DNA from: Nostoc sp. CHAB 5834
Lineage (GTDB): Bacteria; Cyanobacteriota; Cyanobacteriia; Cyanobacteriales; Nostocaceae
Assembly (NCBI GenBank): GCA_020829485.1
Contig: JAIVFU010000019.1
Location: 9,202 to 73,201, forward strand
DNA length: 64,000 nucleotides
Direction: 5' to 3'
In this document: piece after piece, positions 57,560 to 64,000 of the stretch
Layout of the letters: each line of letters opens with the position of its first letter
Numbering within the stretch: position 1 is the stretch's first letter
Notes under the pieces: model-generated
Seen by the model: the letters and a program-made list of their open reading frames with translations, nothing else
Databases searched by the model: none
What the model was told of the DNA's origin: nothing
Made by a program: the position numbers and the translations under genes

Positions 57560-58003
57560 TTCGTAATTCGTAATACTTCTCTACGAGAGGCTGCGCCAAC
57601 GGCTACGCTCAGTACAAGTTCGTAATTTGTAATTTGGAACTCAAACGTTGAGCCTTTGAACTTGGAACTTCGACCTTTTTACTCGAACGTTGAGCCTTTG
57701 AACTTGGAACTTCGACCTTTTTACTCGAACGTTGAGCCTTTGAACTCGGAACTTCGACCTTTTTACTCGGACGTTGAGCCTTTGAACTCGGAACTTCGAC
57801 CTTTTTGCTCGGACGTTGAGCTTTTGAACTCGGAACTTCGACCTTTTTGCTCGGATGTTGAGCCTCTGAACTCGGAACTTTCAGAATTTGCTTTTTAAAG
57901 TTGGGTTGATTGATATCTTGCAGCATTCTCAATTATCCCAACCCGACTAAAAACTATTGTCAGCCAATAGATTCTACTTTGACATGGGGAAAAATTGCAT
58001 AAC
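57560..58003. other. Spacer with 42-bp repeat array inside the protease operon
   Basis: It has REP-like CTCTACGAGAGGCTGCGCC (57581-57599), then the array at 57646-57886. A 107-codon minus-strand frame through the array (57609-57932) would read PSKKVEV/PSSKAQR repeats. No ribosome site is evident and it is not called. Confidence 0.55.
57646..57886. repeat. 42-bp tandem array (two 21-bp halves), about 5.7 copies
   Basis: Five full 42-base units from 57646 to 57855, plus a partial unit. Each unit is two related 21-base halves; on the minus strand they read CCGAGTAAAAAGGTCGAAGTT and CCGAGTTCAAAGGCTCAACG with small changes. The first half matches the 21-bp unit of the 3815-4033 array, in opposite orientation, so both arrays belong to one repeat family. 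Confidence 0.92.
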
Positions 58004-58840
58004 ATGGCAAACACAACATTAACTAACATCGCTGCTGAATTAACAGAGGTAGCTGCTAAACTACGCGATCGCACTGTCAAAGTCAAAAGCGGCTCTCTGG
58101 GAGTGGGTTCTGGTGTAATTTGGCAATCTGACGGACTAATTATTACTAATGCCCATGTTGCAACCAGCAACCGCGCAACTGTGGAATTGGCAGACGGAAG
58201 GGTATTTGATGCAGTGCGTACACAATTTGATCCACAGCAGGATTTAGCAGCCTTAAAAATTGTCGCCACTAATTTAACTGCTGCAACTATTGCTAATTCT
58301 GAGGCGCTACGAGTGGGTGAATTAGTTTTAGCAGTGGGTAATCCCTTTGCTGACAGTGGTGCTGTGACAACTGGAATTATTTATGCAAATAATCCACGGG
58401 CTGTTATGGCTGACTTGCAGCTATATCCTGGAAACTCTGGGGGGCCACTTGCCGATTGTCTCGGACGAGTCGTGGGAATTAATACGATGATTGTTAATGG
58501 TTTGGCTGTGGCAGTTCCCAGCAACACCGTTGAGCGTTTTTTACAGGGAAATAGTCGTCCGCAACTGGGAGTTACACTGCAACCTGTGCTTTTAAGTAGG
58601 CGTAGCTTGGGTTTATTGGTGCTGTCAGTTCTACCTAACAGTGCAGCAGAAATTGCTGGTGTACAAATCGGCGATGTTTTAATTGGAGTTTCGGGGCGAT
58701 TATTCACTAGCATGAATGATTTAACTAAATATCTGCATGACACTAAAGGTTCTGTGTCGCTACAACTCCTACGCAGTGGGAAGCAATTCGTAATTTATGT
58801 TGACGTGCAGTCTGGTAAAACTGCTGTGGAGGCGACATGA
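58004..58840 (+). CDS. Active Deg/HtrA-like serine protease with PDZ domain
   Basis: This ~278-residue S1C-type protease has the full triad: His51 (IITNAHVATS), Asp80 (QQDLAALKI) and Ser145 (LYPGNSGGPLAD). The PDZ domain (~185-270) has LGVTLQPVLLS and VLPNSAAEIAGVQIGD. There is no signal peptide or membrane helix, unlike typical periplasmic Deg proteins, so it should act in the cytosol or on the cytosolic membrane face. ATG 58004 is used; an in-frame TTG lies nine bases earlier. The stop overlaps the LuxR-type regulator start by four bases (ATGA). Its sister with a dead active site lies upstream. Confidence 0.92.
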   Translation: MANTTLTNIAAELTEVAAKLRDRTVKVKSGSLGVGSGVIWQSDGLIITNAHVATSNRATVELADGRVFDAVRTQFDPQQDLAALKIVATNLTAATIANSEALRVGELVLAVGNPFADSGAVTTGIIYANNPRAVMADLQLYPGNSGGPLADCLGRVVGINTMIVNGLAVAVPSNTVERFLQGNSRPQLGVTLQPVLLSRRSLGLLVLSVLPNSAAEIAGVQIGDVLIGVSGRLFTSMNDLTKYLHDTKGSVSLQLLRSGKQFVIYVDVQSGKTAVEAT

Positions 58841-59469
58841 TCCGGGTGATGGTAGTTGCCACTTCCCCTGTAGTGCGGGCAGGGTTATCAGCTGTGGTGA
58901 CAACCAATCCTCGGCTGACGGTTGTGGGTACTGCATCCGATTTGGATATATTGGTAAGGGAAATTGAGCAATTACAACCAGATGTGGTGCTGGTAGATTT
59001 GAGTAGCAATCTTCAACAATCGGTGTGGGAAAAATTGCTGCTTATTCAAGAACAGCAATATCCATTAGGAATGATCGTCATTGTCGAGGAACTTAACAGC
59101 ATCGACTTAGAGACGGGGTTACGTTCTGGTATCCGGGGGATATTGCCCAGTACTAGTACAGAGTCAGAAATTGTTGCGGCTGTGGAAGCGATCGCTTTTG
59201 GTTTGGTGGTGCTGCATCCGGATGCTGTAGAATTACTGTCTATCCGAGAAAAAACGATAACAAATCCTATACAAACCTTGACACCACGCGAGATAGAGGT
59301 TTTAGGTATGCTTGGTTCTGGGTTAGGGAATAAAGCGATCGCTAAAGGCTTGCACATTTCGGAGCATACCGTCAAATTTCATCTCTCATCCATTTTTCAA
59401 AAGCTCAGTGTCTCCAGCCGCACCGAGGCTGTAGCTGTGGGTGTCAGACTGGGTTTGATTATGCTGTAA
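58837..59469 (+). CDS. NarL/LuxR-type regulator with degenerate receiver domain
   Basis: In this 210-residue protein, residues ~1-120 have a receiver fold, with the phospho-acceptor-position Asp54 (VVLVDLSSN). The acidic pair after beta1 is missing (VMVVATSPVVRAGL instead of '..DDHP..R.GL'), and the conserved Lys is not evident in LPSTSTESE, so normal phosphorylation is unlikely. Residues ~145-210 are a LuxR-type helix-turn-helix (LTPREIEVLGMLGSGLGNK, HISEHTVKFHLSSIF). Its start overlaps the protease stop (ATGA), implying coupled expression. It may respond to the protease pair rather than a histidine kinase, which is inference. Confidence 0.88.
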   Translation: MIRVMVVATSPVVRAGLSAVVTTNPRLTVVGTASDLDILVREIEQLQPDVVLVDLSSNLQQSVWEKLLLIQEQQYPLGMIVIVEELNSIDLETGLRSGIRGILPSTSTESEIVAAVEAIAFGLVVLHPDAVELLSIREKTITNPIQTLTPREIEVLGMLGSGLGNKAIAKGLHISEHTVKFHLSSIFQKLSVSSRTEAVAVGVRLGLIML

Positions 59470-59624
59470 TCTCTAGTCATTATCATCGGACTTACGCACT
59501 CAGATCCCCCAACCCCCTTAAAAAGGGGCAAATAGAGCCATTCTGAGCAAGCCTTTTTAAGGGGGGTTGGGGGGATCAAGTCTTATCCAAACCGTATTGG
59601 GAGTTAAGCCAGAGGTTTTGTAAC

Positions 59625-60116
59625 CTATATTCTTGTATAACTCCCATTATTGGGGTTAACACGCCATAATGCCTGACCTTGGGTGATATACAGCCAGCCA
59701 TTTAAGGCTGTCATAGTTATGGAACCTGTCCAACCCCCTCCTAGTTGTATCCAACTCCCATCATCGGAGTTAACACGCCATAATGCCTGACCTTGGGTGA
59801 TATACAGCCAGCCATTTAAGGCTGTCATACTTGTGGAACCTGTCCAATCCCCTAACCCTAGTCTTGTCGAACTCCCATCACAGGGGTTAACACGCCATAA
59901 TCCCTGACCCTGGGTGATATACAGCCTGCCATTTAAGGCTGCCATAGTTGTGGAACCACTCCAATTACCTGAAGTTTGTATTGGCAAAGTCCCATTACAG
60001 GCTTCAGGTATTGCAAAAGCATTATTAGTGGGGACTACAAGCAAAAGTGTAGTACTAGCTAAAAGAGTTATTAAACTTTGTGAAGGATTGAGTTTAAACT
60101 TCATAACAGTGTTCAT
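59625..60116 (-). CDS. Secreted tectonin-like repeat protein
   Basis: This 163-residue protein has an N-terminal signal peptide (~1-35, with hydrophobic LITLLASTTLLLVV and the likely cleavage site NAFA-IPE). Three ~42-residue repeats follow: 'W.GSTTM.ALNG.LYITQGQ.LWRVNP.DGS'. The pattern fits tectonin/tachylectin-type beta-propeller lectins, though a propeller usually needs more blades, so the protein may be cut short or may oligomerise. GGAG precedes ATG 60116. It is divergent from the glycosyltransferase gene. A surface carbohydrate-binding role is plausible, not shown. Confidence 0.75.
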   Translation of the reverse strand: MNTVMKFKLNPSQSLITLLASTTLLLVVPTNNAFAIPEACNGTLPIQTSGNWSGSTTMAALNGRLYITQGQGLWRVNPCDGSSTRLGLGDWTGSTSMTALNGWLYITQGQALWRVNSDDGSWIQLGGGWTGSITMTALNGWLYITQGQALWRVNPNNGSYTRI

Positions 60117-60285
60117 TTACAAATACTCCAAACAGTTTTAAGTTCCAGTATTTAACAAAATTCATTCACGGGTATTGGAATTAAAATTGTGTGTACACTT
60201 TAGCCTTTTTAAAGGAGGCTACTAATGACATACAGCCTCTAATGAGGTCATGGTGTACATATATCACACTTGATTCATCACTTAT

Positions 60286-61503
60286 ATGAACATTTTAATC
60301 CTCTCTTCCACCTTTCCCTACCCACCAACGCGCGGGGGAACCCAAGTTAGGACATTTAATTTACTTAAATACCTGAGTCAACGCCATAGTATTACCCTCG
60401 CAACTCAACGCGAGGGCGATGTTACAGATGCAGAAGTAGCAGAATTACGCGATTGTGTGGATCATCTAGCCATTTTTGAACGCCCGCCAGATTCTCAAAC
60501 TACCGGAATATTAAAGAAAATACAGCGATTTGGTAAATTTTTGCAAGAGGGAACACCCCCAAGCGTACTTAATCGCTACTCAGTTGAGATGCAAACATGG
60601 GTTGATAACTGGGTGGAAGCGGGAAAATGTGATGTGATTACCTGCGAACATAGCGTCAATGAAATTTATGTACACTCGCATTTTCCCAAACAACTAAAAA
60701 CTATAGTTAATATTCATAGTTCAGTTTACGCTACTTGTCGAAACCAACTATCAACGGGCATTTCAGAAAATTCGCTCAGAGACAGAATTAATCTGCCACT
60801 TTTGCGGCGTTATGAGCAAAACTACTGTGCTAAATTTTCGGCAATCGTTGCGACAACAGAAGAAGATAAAATTCAACTACAAGAGTTCAACCCCAATAGT
60901 GAAATTACAGTTATCCCTAATGGCGTAGATTTAGTTTCTTTCCCCAACCGTACCAGCGATCCCGGTGGACACCGTTTAATTTTTATCGGTGCAATGGATA
61001 ATTTAGCAAACATTGATGCTGTCTGCTTTTTCAGCAACGAAGTTTTGCCAGAAATCCAAAAATTGTATCCTGATACAACTTTCGATATAGTCGGTTCTCA
61101 TCCGGTGTCAGAAGTTTTAGAACTTGCTCAAAAAGCAGGAATTAATGTAATTGGGCGTGTACCTTCGATGGTAGAATACTTACATCAATCTACCATCTGC
61201 GTTGTCCCCATGCGGACTGGGTTTGGGATTAAAAATAAAACTTTAGAGGCAATGGCAGCTGGTGTACCGATAGTAGCTAGCGATCGCGGTTTAGAAGGAT
61301 TAGCCGTAGATGGTGCTAGTCATGCATTACGGGCATTACGAGCAAACAAACCAATAGAGTACATCACCGCTATTAGTCAACTATTTGAGCATCCACATCT
61401 GCGTTCACAATTATCTCACAACGGCAGACAACTGGTAGAAACAGAATTCACTTGGGATATTGCCGGTAAAAGTTATGAACAAGTGTGTCTTAAAAGAGAT
61501 TAG
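60286..61503 (+). CDS. Family 4 glycosyltransferase
   Basis: This 405-residue GT-B enzyme has an N-terminal domain opening ILILSSTFPYPPTRGGTQVR (nucleotide-sugar acceptor side) and a C-terminal donor domain. The latter has VIPNGVDLVSFPN, LIFIGAMDNLANIDAV and the donor-binding MRTGFGIKNKTLEAMAAGVPIV, with the usual E-x7-E spacing loosely kept. It probably adds a sugar to a cell-surface polysaccharide or glycolipid; no pathway partners lie next to it. The stop codon TAG is the first three bases of a MITE end (TAGACATGTCC), so the present C terminus may have been set by that insertion. Confidence 0.88.
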   Translation: MNILILSSTFPYPPTRGGTQVRTFNLLKYLSQRHSITLATQREGDVTDAEVAELRDCVDHLAIFERPPDSQTTGILKKIQRFGKFLQEGTPPSVLNRYSVEMQTWVDNWVEAGKCDVITCEHSVNEIYVHSHFPKQLKTIVNIHSSVYATCRNQLSTGISENSLRDRINLPLLRRYEQNYCAKFSAIVATTEEDKIQLQEFNPNSEITVIPNGVDLVSFPNRTSDPGGHRLIFIGAMDNLANIDAVCFFSNEVLPEIQKLYPDTTFDIVGSHPVSEVLELAQKAGINVIGRVPSMVEYLHQSTICVVPMRTGFGIKNKTLEAMAAGVPIVASDRGLEGLAVDGASHALRALRANKPIEYITAISQLFEHPHLRSQLSHNGRQLVETEFTWDIAGKSYEQVCLKRD

Positions 61504-61592
61504 ACATGTCCGAAAAAGGATGTAGAGACGTAGCAGTGCTACGTCTTTACAAGGGTTTTGGGTAACGCATATTTAATTTCTGGAGATGTCTA
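61501..61592. mobile_element. 92-bp MITE with TAGACATNTCC ends, copy 2
   Basis: The ends TAGACATGTCC and GGAGATGTCTA, with a GTAGAGACGTAGC...GCTACGTC core, make the same length and design as 34673-34764. Its first three bases are the stop codon of the glycosyltransferase gene. Confidence 0.85.
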
Positions 61593-62093
61593 TTAATAAC
61601 CTAAAAATATTTGATTTAATAAAGAGCCCAGCACTATAGGACTCATATTTGATTTTTGAACAAAGGGACTTCCAAGAAATAAATTATCCAATCTTGTGGG
61701 GTGGGCATCTTGCCCGCCTTTGACTATGGGCTCTCGTGTCGCCCACCCCACAATAAATAGTTGTATATTTTTTTATTTGTCAGTCCCAAAACTCAGTACA
61801 CTTTTATTCCTTCTTCCCAGTCCCCAGTTCCCAGTTCCCAATCCCTTACCTCTACGAGTAATTCAGAAATCAAATCGGATTGTTATAGTACAATACGGTG
61901 GAAATAGCACAACTATTTTAAATCAATGAAAAAGCCTTTTGACTTTTGACTTCCGCGCAGCAGTACTAGCTTCTAGATAGATTTTAATTCTTCTTTCTTG
62001 TCTGTGTGGGGCAGATGTGTGTAGAGACGTTGCAATACAATGCCTCTACATCGGCCATACAAATCATCTTATCTAAATCAGTAAAGAAACACA
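61593..62093. other. Spacer with short dispersed repeats
   Basis: It contains GGGTGGGCATCTTGCCCGCC (61700-61719), which is like GGGCGGGCAAGATGCCCACC near 42179 in the other orientation, TTCCCAGTCCCCAGTTCCC low complexity (61813-61850), and a GTAGAGACGTTGC palindrome near 62021. No gene seen. Confidence 0.5.
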
Positions 62094-62375
62094 TCAATTA
62101 TTGTCGTATTTAGTTGAAGCACCTAACACAAGTAATTTCTTATGCTTACGTTTATTTTGATTTTTGAGAGTAGTCAAATAATTATCAACGTACCGGAAAG
62201 CAGCTGCACCATCGTAATCAGCAATGGCTATAGCTTGTAAGAAAACCTTTGAAGGAATTTCAAACCCTAAAAATTTTTCTGTTAAAATTAACAAATCTTT
62301 ATCTGTACCAGGAAAAGTAGTTTCTTCTGTCTCTTCTGGATCAAAAAATATATCTTCAATTAATGCTTTATACAT
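62094..62375 (-). CDS. Hypothetical protein, second gene of a small overlapping pair
   Basis: This ~93-residue protein of unknown function is acidic in its first third (MYKALIEDIFFDPEETEE) and basic at the end (NQNKRKHKKLLVLG). Its middle is helical with LTEKFLGFEIPSKVFLQA and AAAFRYVDNYL. ATG 62375 is preceded by a strong ribosome site GGGGAGG at ideal spacing, and overlaps the end of the upstream small gene by eight bases. That makes a two-gene operon of very small proteins likely. Confidence 0.6.
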   Translation of the reverse strand: MYKALIEDIFFDPEETEETTFPGTDKDLLILTEKFLGFEIPSKVFLQAIAIADYDGAAAFRYVDNYLTTLKNQNKRKHKKLLVLGASTKYDNN

Positions 62376-62601
62376 TTTGTACCTCCCCAAAAGCATAAGA
62401 CGCAAAGCCTGTGATAAAGTTTAGCTGCTGATCGCGAGTTTGTAAGTTGAGTGGAAGTTCAGTACCAGCACATCCTATCTCCCGCAAAATCTCCAAACAA
62501 TAAGCACCGAGTTGAGTGTATGGAGCAAGCTCCAATTCATGAGCTACTTCTAGAGCCATCTCTAGATTGACTTGGATAACCGTCTTTACAGGGTTGGTCA
62601 T
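62368..62601 (-). CDS. Hypothetical protein, first gene of a small overlapping pair
   Basis: This ~77-residue soluble protein is unrecognised. The helical text VIQVNLEMALEVAHELELAP and LGAYCLEILREIGCAG is followed by NLQTRDQQLNFITGFASYAFG. ATG 62601 is used; GTG 62607 is six bases upstream. It ends inside the next gene's start, a coupling seen in toxin-antitoxin and other two-component small operons, though neither protein shows a known toxin or antitoxin motif. Confidence 0.55.
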   Translation of the reverse strand: MTNPVKTVIQVNLEMALEVAHELELAPYTQLGAYCLEILREIGCAGTELPLNLQTRDQQLNFITGFASYAFGEVQNV

Positions 62602-63453
62602 AAACACGCCCTAATAAACTGGATGCTCTAAGTTTTGATCACAAGTTCAAATAGCGTAACGGTGTTTTTGCGGATTTTATGAAAAGGGGAAAATAAAGTA
62701 TCAGCGCATTTGCGGTAATGTATCCGAAATTATGTAAATCAGTCTGATATCTCGGCAATTTCGATCTGGGTGCGATCGTCATTCGCACAGCGTGTCGTTG
62801 GCGCAGCCTCTCGTAGAGAAGACAAGCGATCGCTCGCCTAAATAAGTATAAATAATTTAAAAGTGACAAATAATACAAACCAAGTGTAAATACATTCCCT
62901 ATTTTGTACCCTCACAACTTGCTTGTCTGTCTATATTAGGCGTAATATCAAGTCTGTTTAGTAGATTTCCTCCCAGATTTTTCTCTATACCCTCCCCAGC
63001 CAGGGTTTAAAGGCAAATTATTCATTATTGTCTTCACATTATGCATAATTTTGTTACTGAATCATGTTAACTGTAATATGCACTATAGCAATCTGATTTG
63101 ATTGATGAAATTACTTGCGTAGGGAGGGAACAGGGAACAGGCAAGAAGGGAATTAGATGTGTAGTGAGTTTTTTAAAAAATCAAATAGGAGTCTTATATA
63201 TCTTGATTTTTCAAAAGATATATTTTATTGCTTCCCAATGTTTTCGGCACAAGAGCGCCGACATTTTTGAGAACCTTGAAAAAATTTAAATAATTTCAGG
63301 AAATAAAAGCATTTTTTCTCTCGGCAGAGATATAAAGATCATTAACTATGTTTAATCTAAATTTCATCAGAAATTTATAATACTACTTTTTGTAGTATAT
63401 TAATATTACAACAAGCAAATACATTGATCTGTAAAACCATAAAGGTGTATATT
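62602..63453. other. Long AT-rich spacer before the last RTX gene
   Basis: REP-like text with GTGTCGTTGGCGCAGCCTC and GCGATCGCTCGCC lies near 62791-62839. The remainder is AT-rich. The final ~150 bases should carry the promoter and leader of the RTX gene. No gene recognised; minus-strand (62639-62878) and plus-strand (63098-63289) open frames lack support. Confidence 0.5.
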
Positions 63454-64000
63454 ATGTCCATAATTGTTGGTACTCCTAACAATGATTTTTTGTCGGGCAC
63501 TAGTAGTGACGATCAGATTTCTGGTGGTGGAAACGATGACAATATCTCCGGTGGTCTTGGAAATGACGTAATCGATGGTGAAGAGGGCAATGACAAGTTG
63601 GCTGGTAATGGAGACGATGACACCTTCAAGGGCAGTCAGGGTAACGACAGTATCGATGGTGGAGATGGTATTGATACCGCAGACTACAGCGAACTAGGTA
63701 CAGCCATCACCCTCTCAGGTGTAGGGACAATTACTAAAGCTGATGGATTTGGAACAGACCAAATCTTTAAAGTAGAAACAGTTATTGCTGATGCTAGTGT
63801 TGCCAACAATACCATAGATGCGTCCGAATCTTTGGCTGGCGTATCTATCACCGCCGACCTACAAGCTCAAACTATCTCTGCCAATAACGTTCCCCAACTT
63901 GAGACATTGACATTTAATGTACTCAACTTTGACAATCTCATCGGCACCAATGAAAGTGACAGCATTGCTGGCGACGACCAAAATAACCAATTATTCGGTA
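63454..64000 (+). CDS. RTX calcium-binding repeat protein, 3' end beyond the window
   Basis: The frame opens at ATG 63454 and runs to the right edge without a stop (182 codons seen). It begins directly with nonapeptides (GTPNNDFLSGTSSDDQISGG, then GGLGNDVIDGEEGNDKLAG, GSQGNDSIDGGDGIDTADYS), passes into a beta-helix-like stretch (VETVIADASVANNTIDASES), and returns to GTNESDSIAGDDQNNQLFG. These G-G-x-G-x-D motifs bind Ca2+ in type I secreted proteins. No Sec signal is present. The catalytic or binding part must lie in the missing section. It may use the exporter encoded at 29.5-34.5 kb. Confidence 0.88.
   Translation, partial: MSIIVGTPNNDFLSGTSSDDQISGGGNDDNISGGLGNDVIDGEEGNDKLAGNGDDDTFKGSQGNDSIDGGDGIDTADYSELGTAITLSGVGTITKADGFGTDQIFKVETVIADASVANNTIDASESLAGVSITADLQAQTISANNVPQLETLTFNVLNFDNLIGTNESDSIAGDDQNNQLFG

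Noticed and set aside
57609..57932. PSKKVEV/PSSKAQR-repeat protein on the minus strand
   Set aside because: Same reason as the 3.8-kb array. Kept only as a finding about the repeat family.
62639..62878. 79-codon minus-strand frame
   Set aside because: Passes through REP-like repeat and lacks a ribosome site.

Overview
The window looks like a chromosomal segment of a filamentous, Nostoc-like cyanobacterium. Evidence: very frequent GCGATCGC (HIP1) octamers, a CO2-uptake type NDH-1 operon, a ferredoxin-thioredoxin reductase variable chain, a plant-type [2Fe-2S] ferredoxin, a PrcA-type calcium-dependent protease, heptanucleotide short tandem repeats (AGTGGGG, TGTTGAC) and WD40/histidine-kinase genes of Nostocales type. 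No rRNA, tRNA, CRISPR array, prophage or complete insertion sequence was recognised. Genes are separated by long spacers filled with short inverted-repeat (MITE-like) elements.

Layout. 0-8 kb: end of a DUF442-type phosphatase gene, an AT-rich pair ending in a DUF2726 nuclease-like protein, a TPP riboswitch driving thiC, a 21-bp tandem array, prcA, and a divergent gene whose product resembles the protease's own N-terminal region; then a Rieske protein. 8-16 kb: hsp20 and the operon ndhF - beta-carbonic anhydrase - ndhD - CO2 hydration protein, with a small membrane protein upstream. 16-35 kb: a membrane glycosyltransferase, then two giant secreted phosphoesterase/phytase-like RTX proteins followed by a type I secretion ABC transporter and its HlyD partner. 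This reads as one export cassette for organic-phosphate scavenging. 35-42 kb: purS/purQ, a Zur-like Fur regulator, a VapBC-type pair, a DUF433 protein, a frameshifted band-7 gene with its NfeD partner, and a PP2C phosphatase. 42-52 kb: a 14-repeat WD40 protein, ftrV, YdcF, a two-domain kinase-like protein, rplY and purA. 52-64 kb: a CHASE3/PAS histidine kinase, an SMR transporter, a ferredoxin, a three-gene set (inactive Deg-like protein, active Deg-like protease, degenerate-receiver LuxR regulator), a tectonin-like secreted protein, a glycosyltransferase, a small overlapping gene pair and the start of a further RTX protein running off the right edge.

Most notable: (i) the inactive/active protease pair with a regulator whose receiver lacks the usual acidic pocket; (ii) a free-standing propeptide-like protein beside PrcA; (iii) a GDPD barrel inserted inside a phytase-like esterase domain, in a protein sharing its export tail with a five-part neighbour; (iv) a carbonic anhydrase with a Tat-like signal inside a CO2-uptake NDH-1 operon; (v) four non-coding tandem arrays whose periods are all multiples of 21 bp, two of them the same repeat family 54 kb apart; and (vi) an unusually dense set of MITE-like elements, including one nested inside another, one splitting a relic gene, and two copies placed at stop codons.

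All family assignments come from reading motifs by eye. No database search was possible, so function calls for unnamed genes are limited to what the motifs support.
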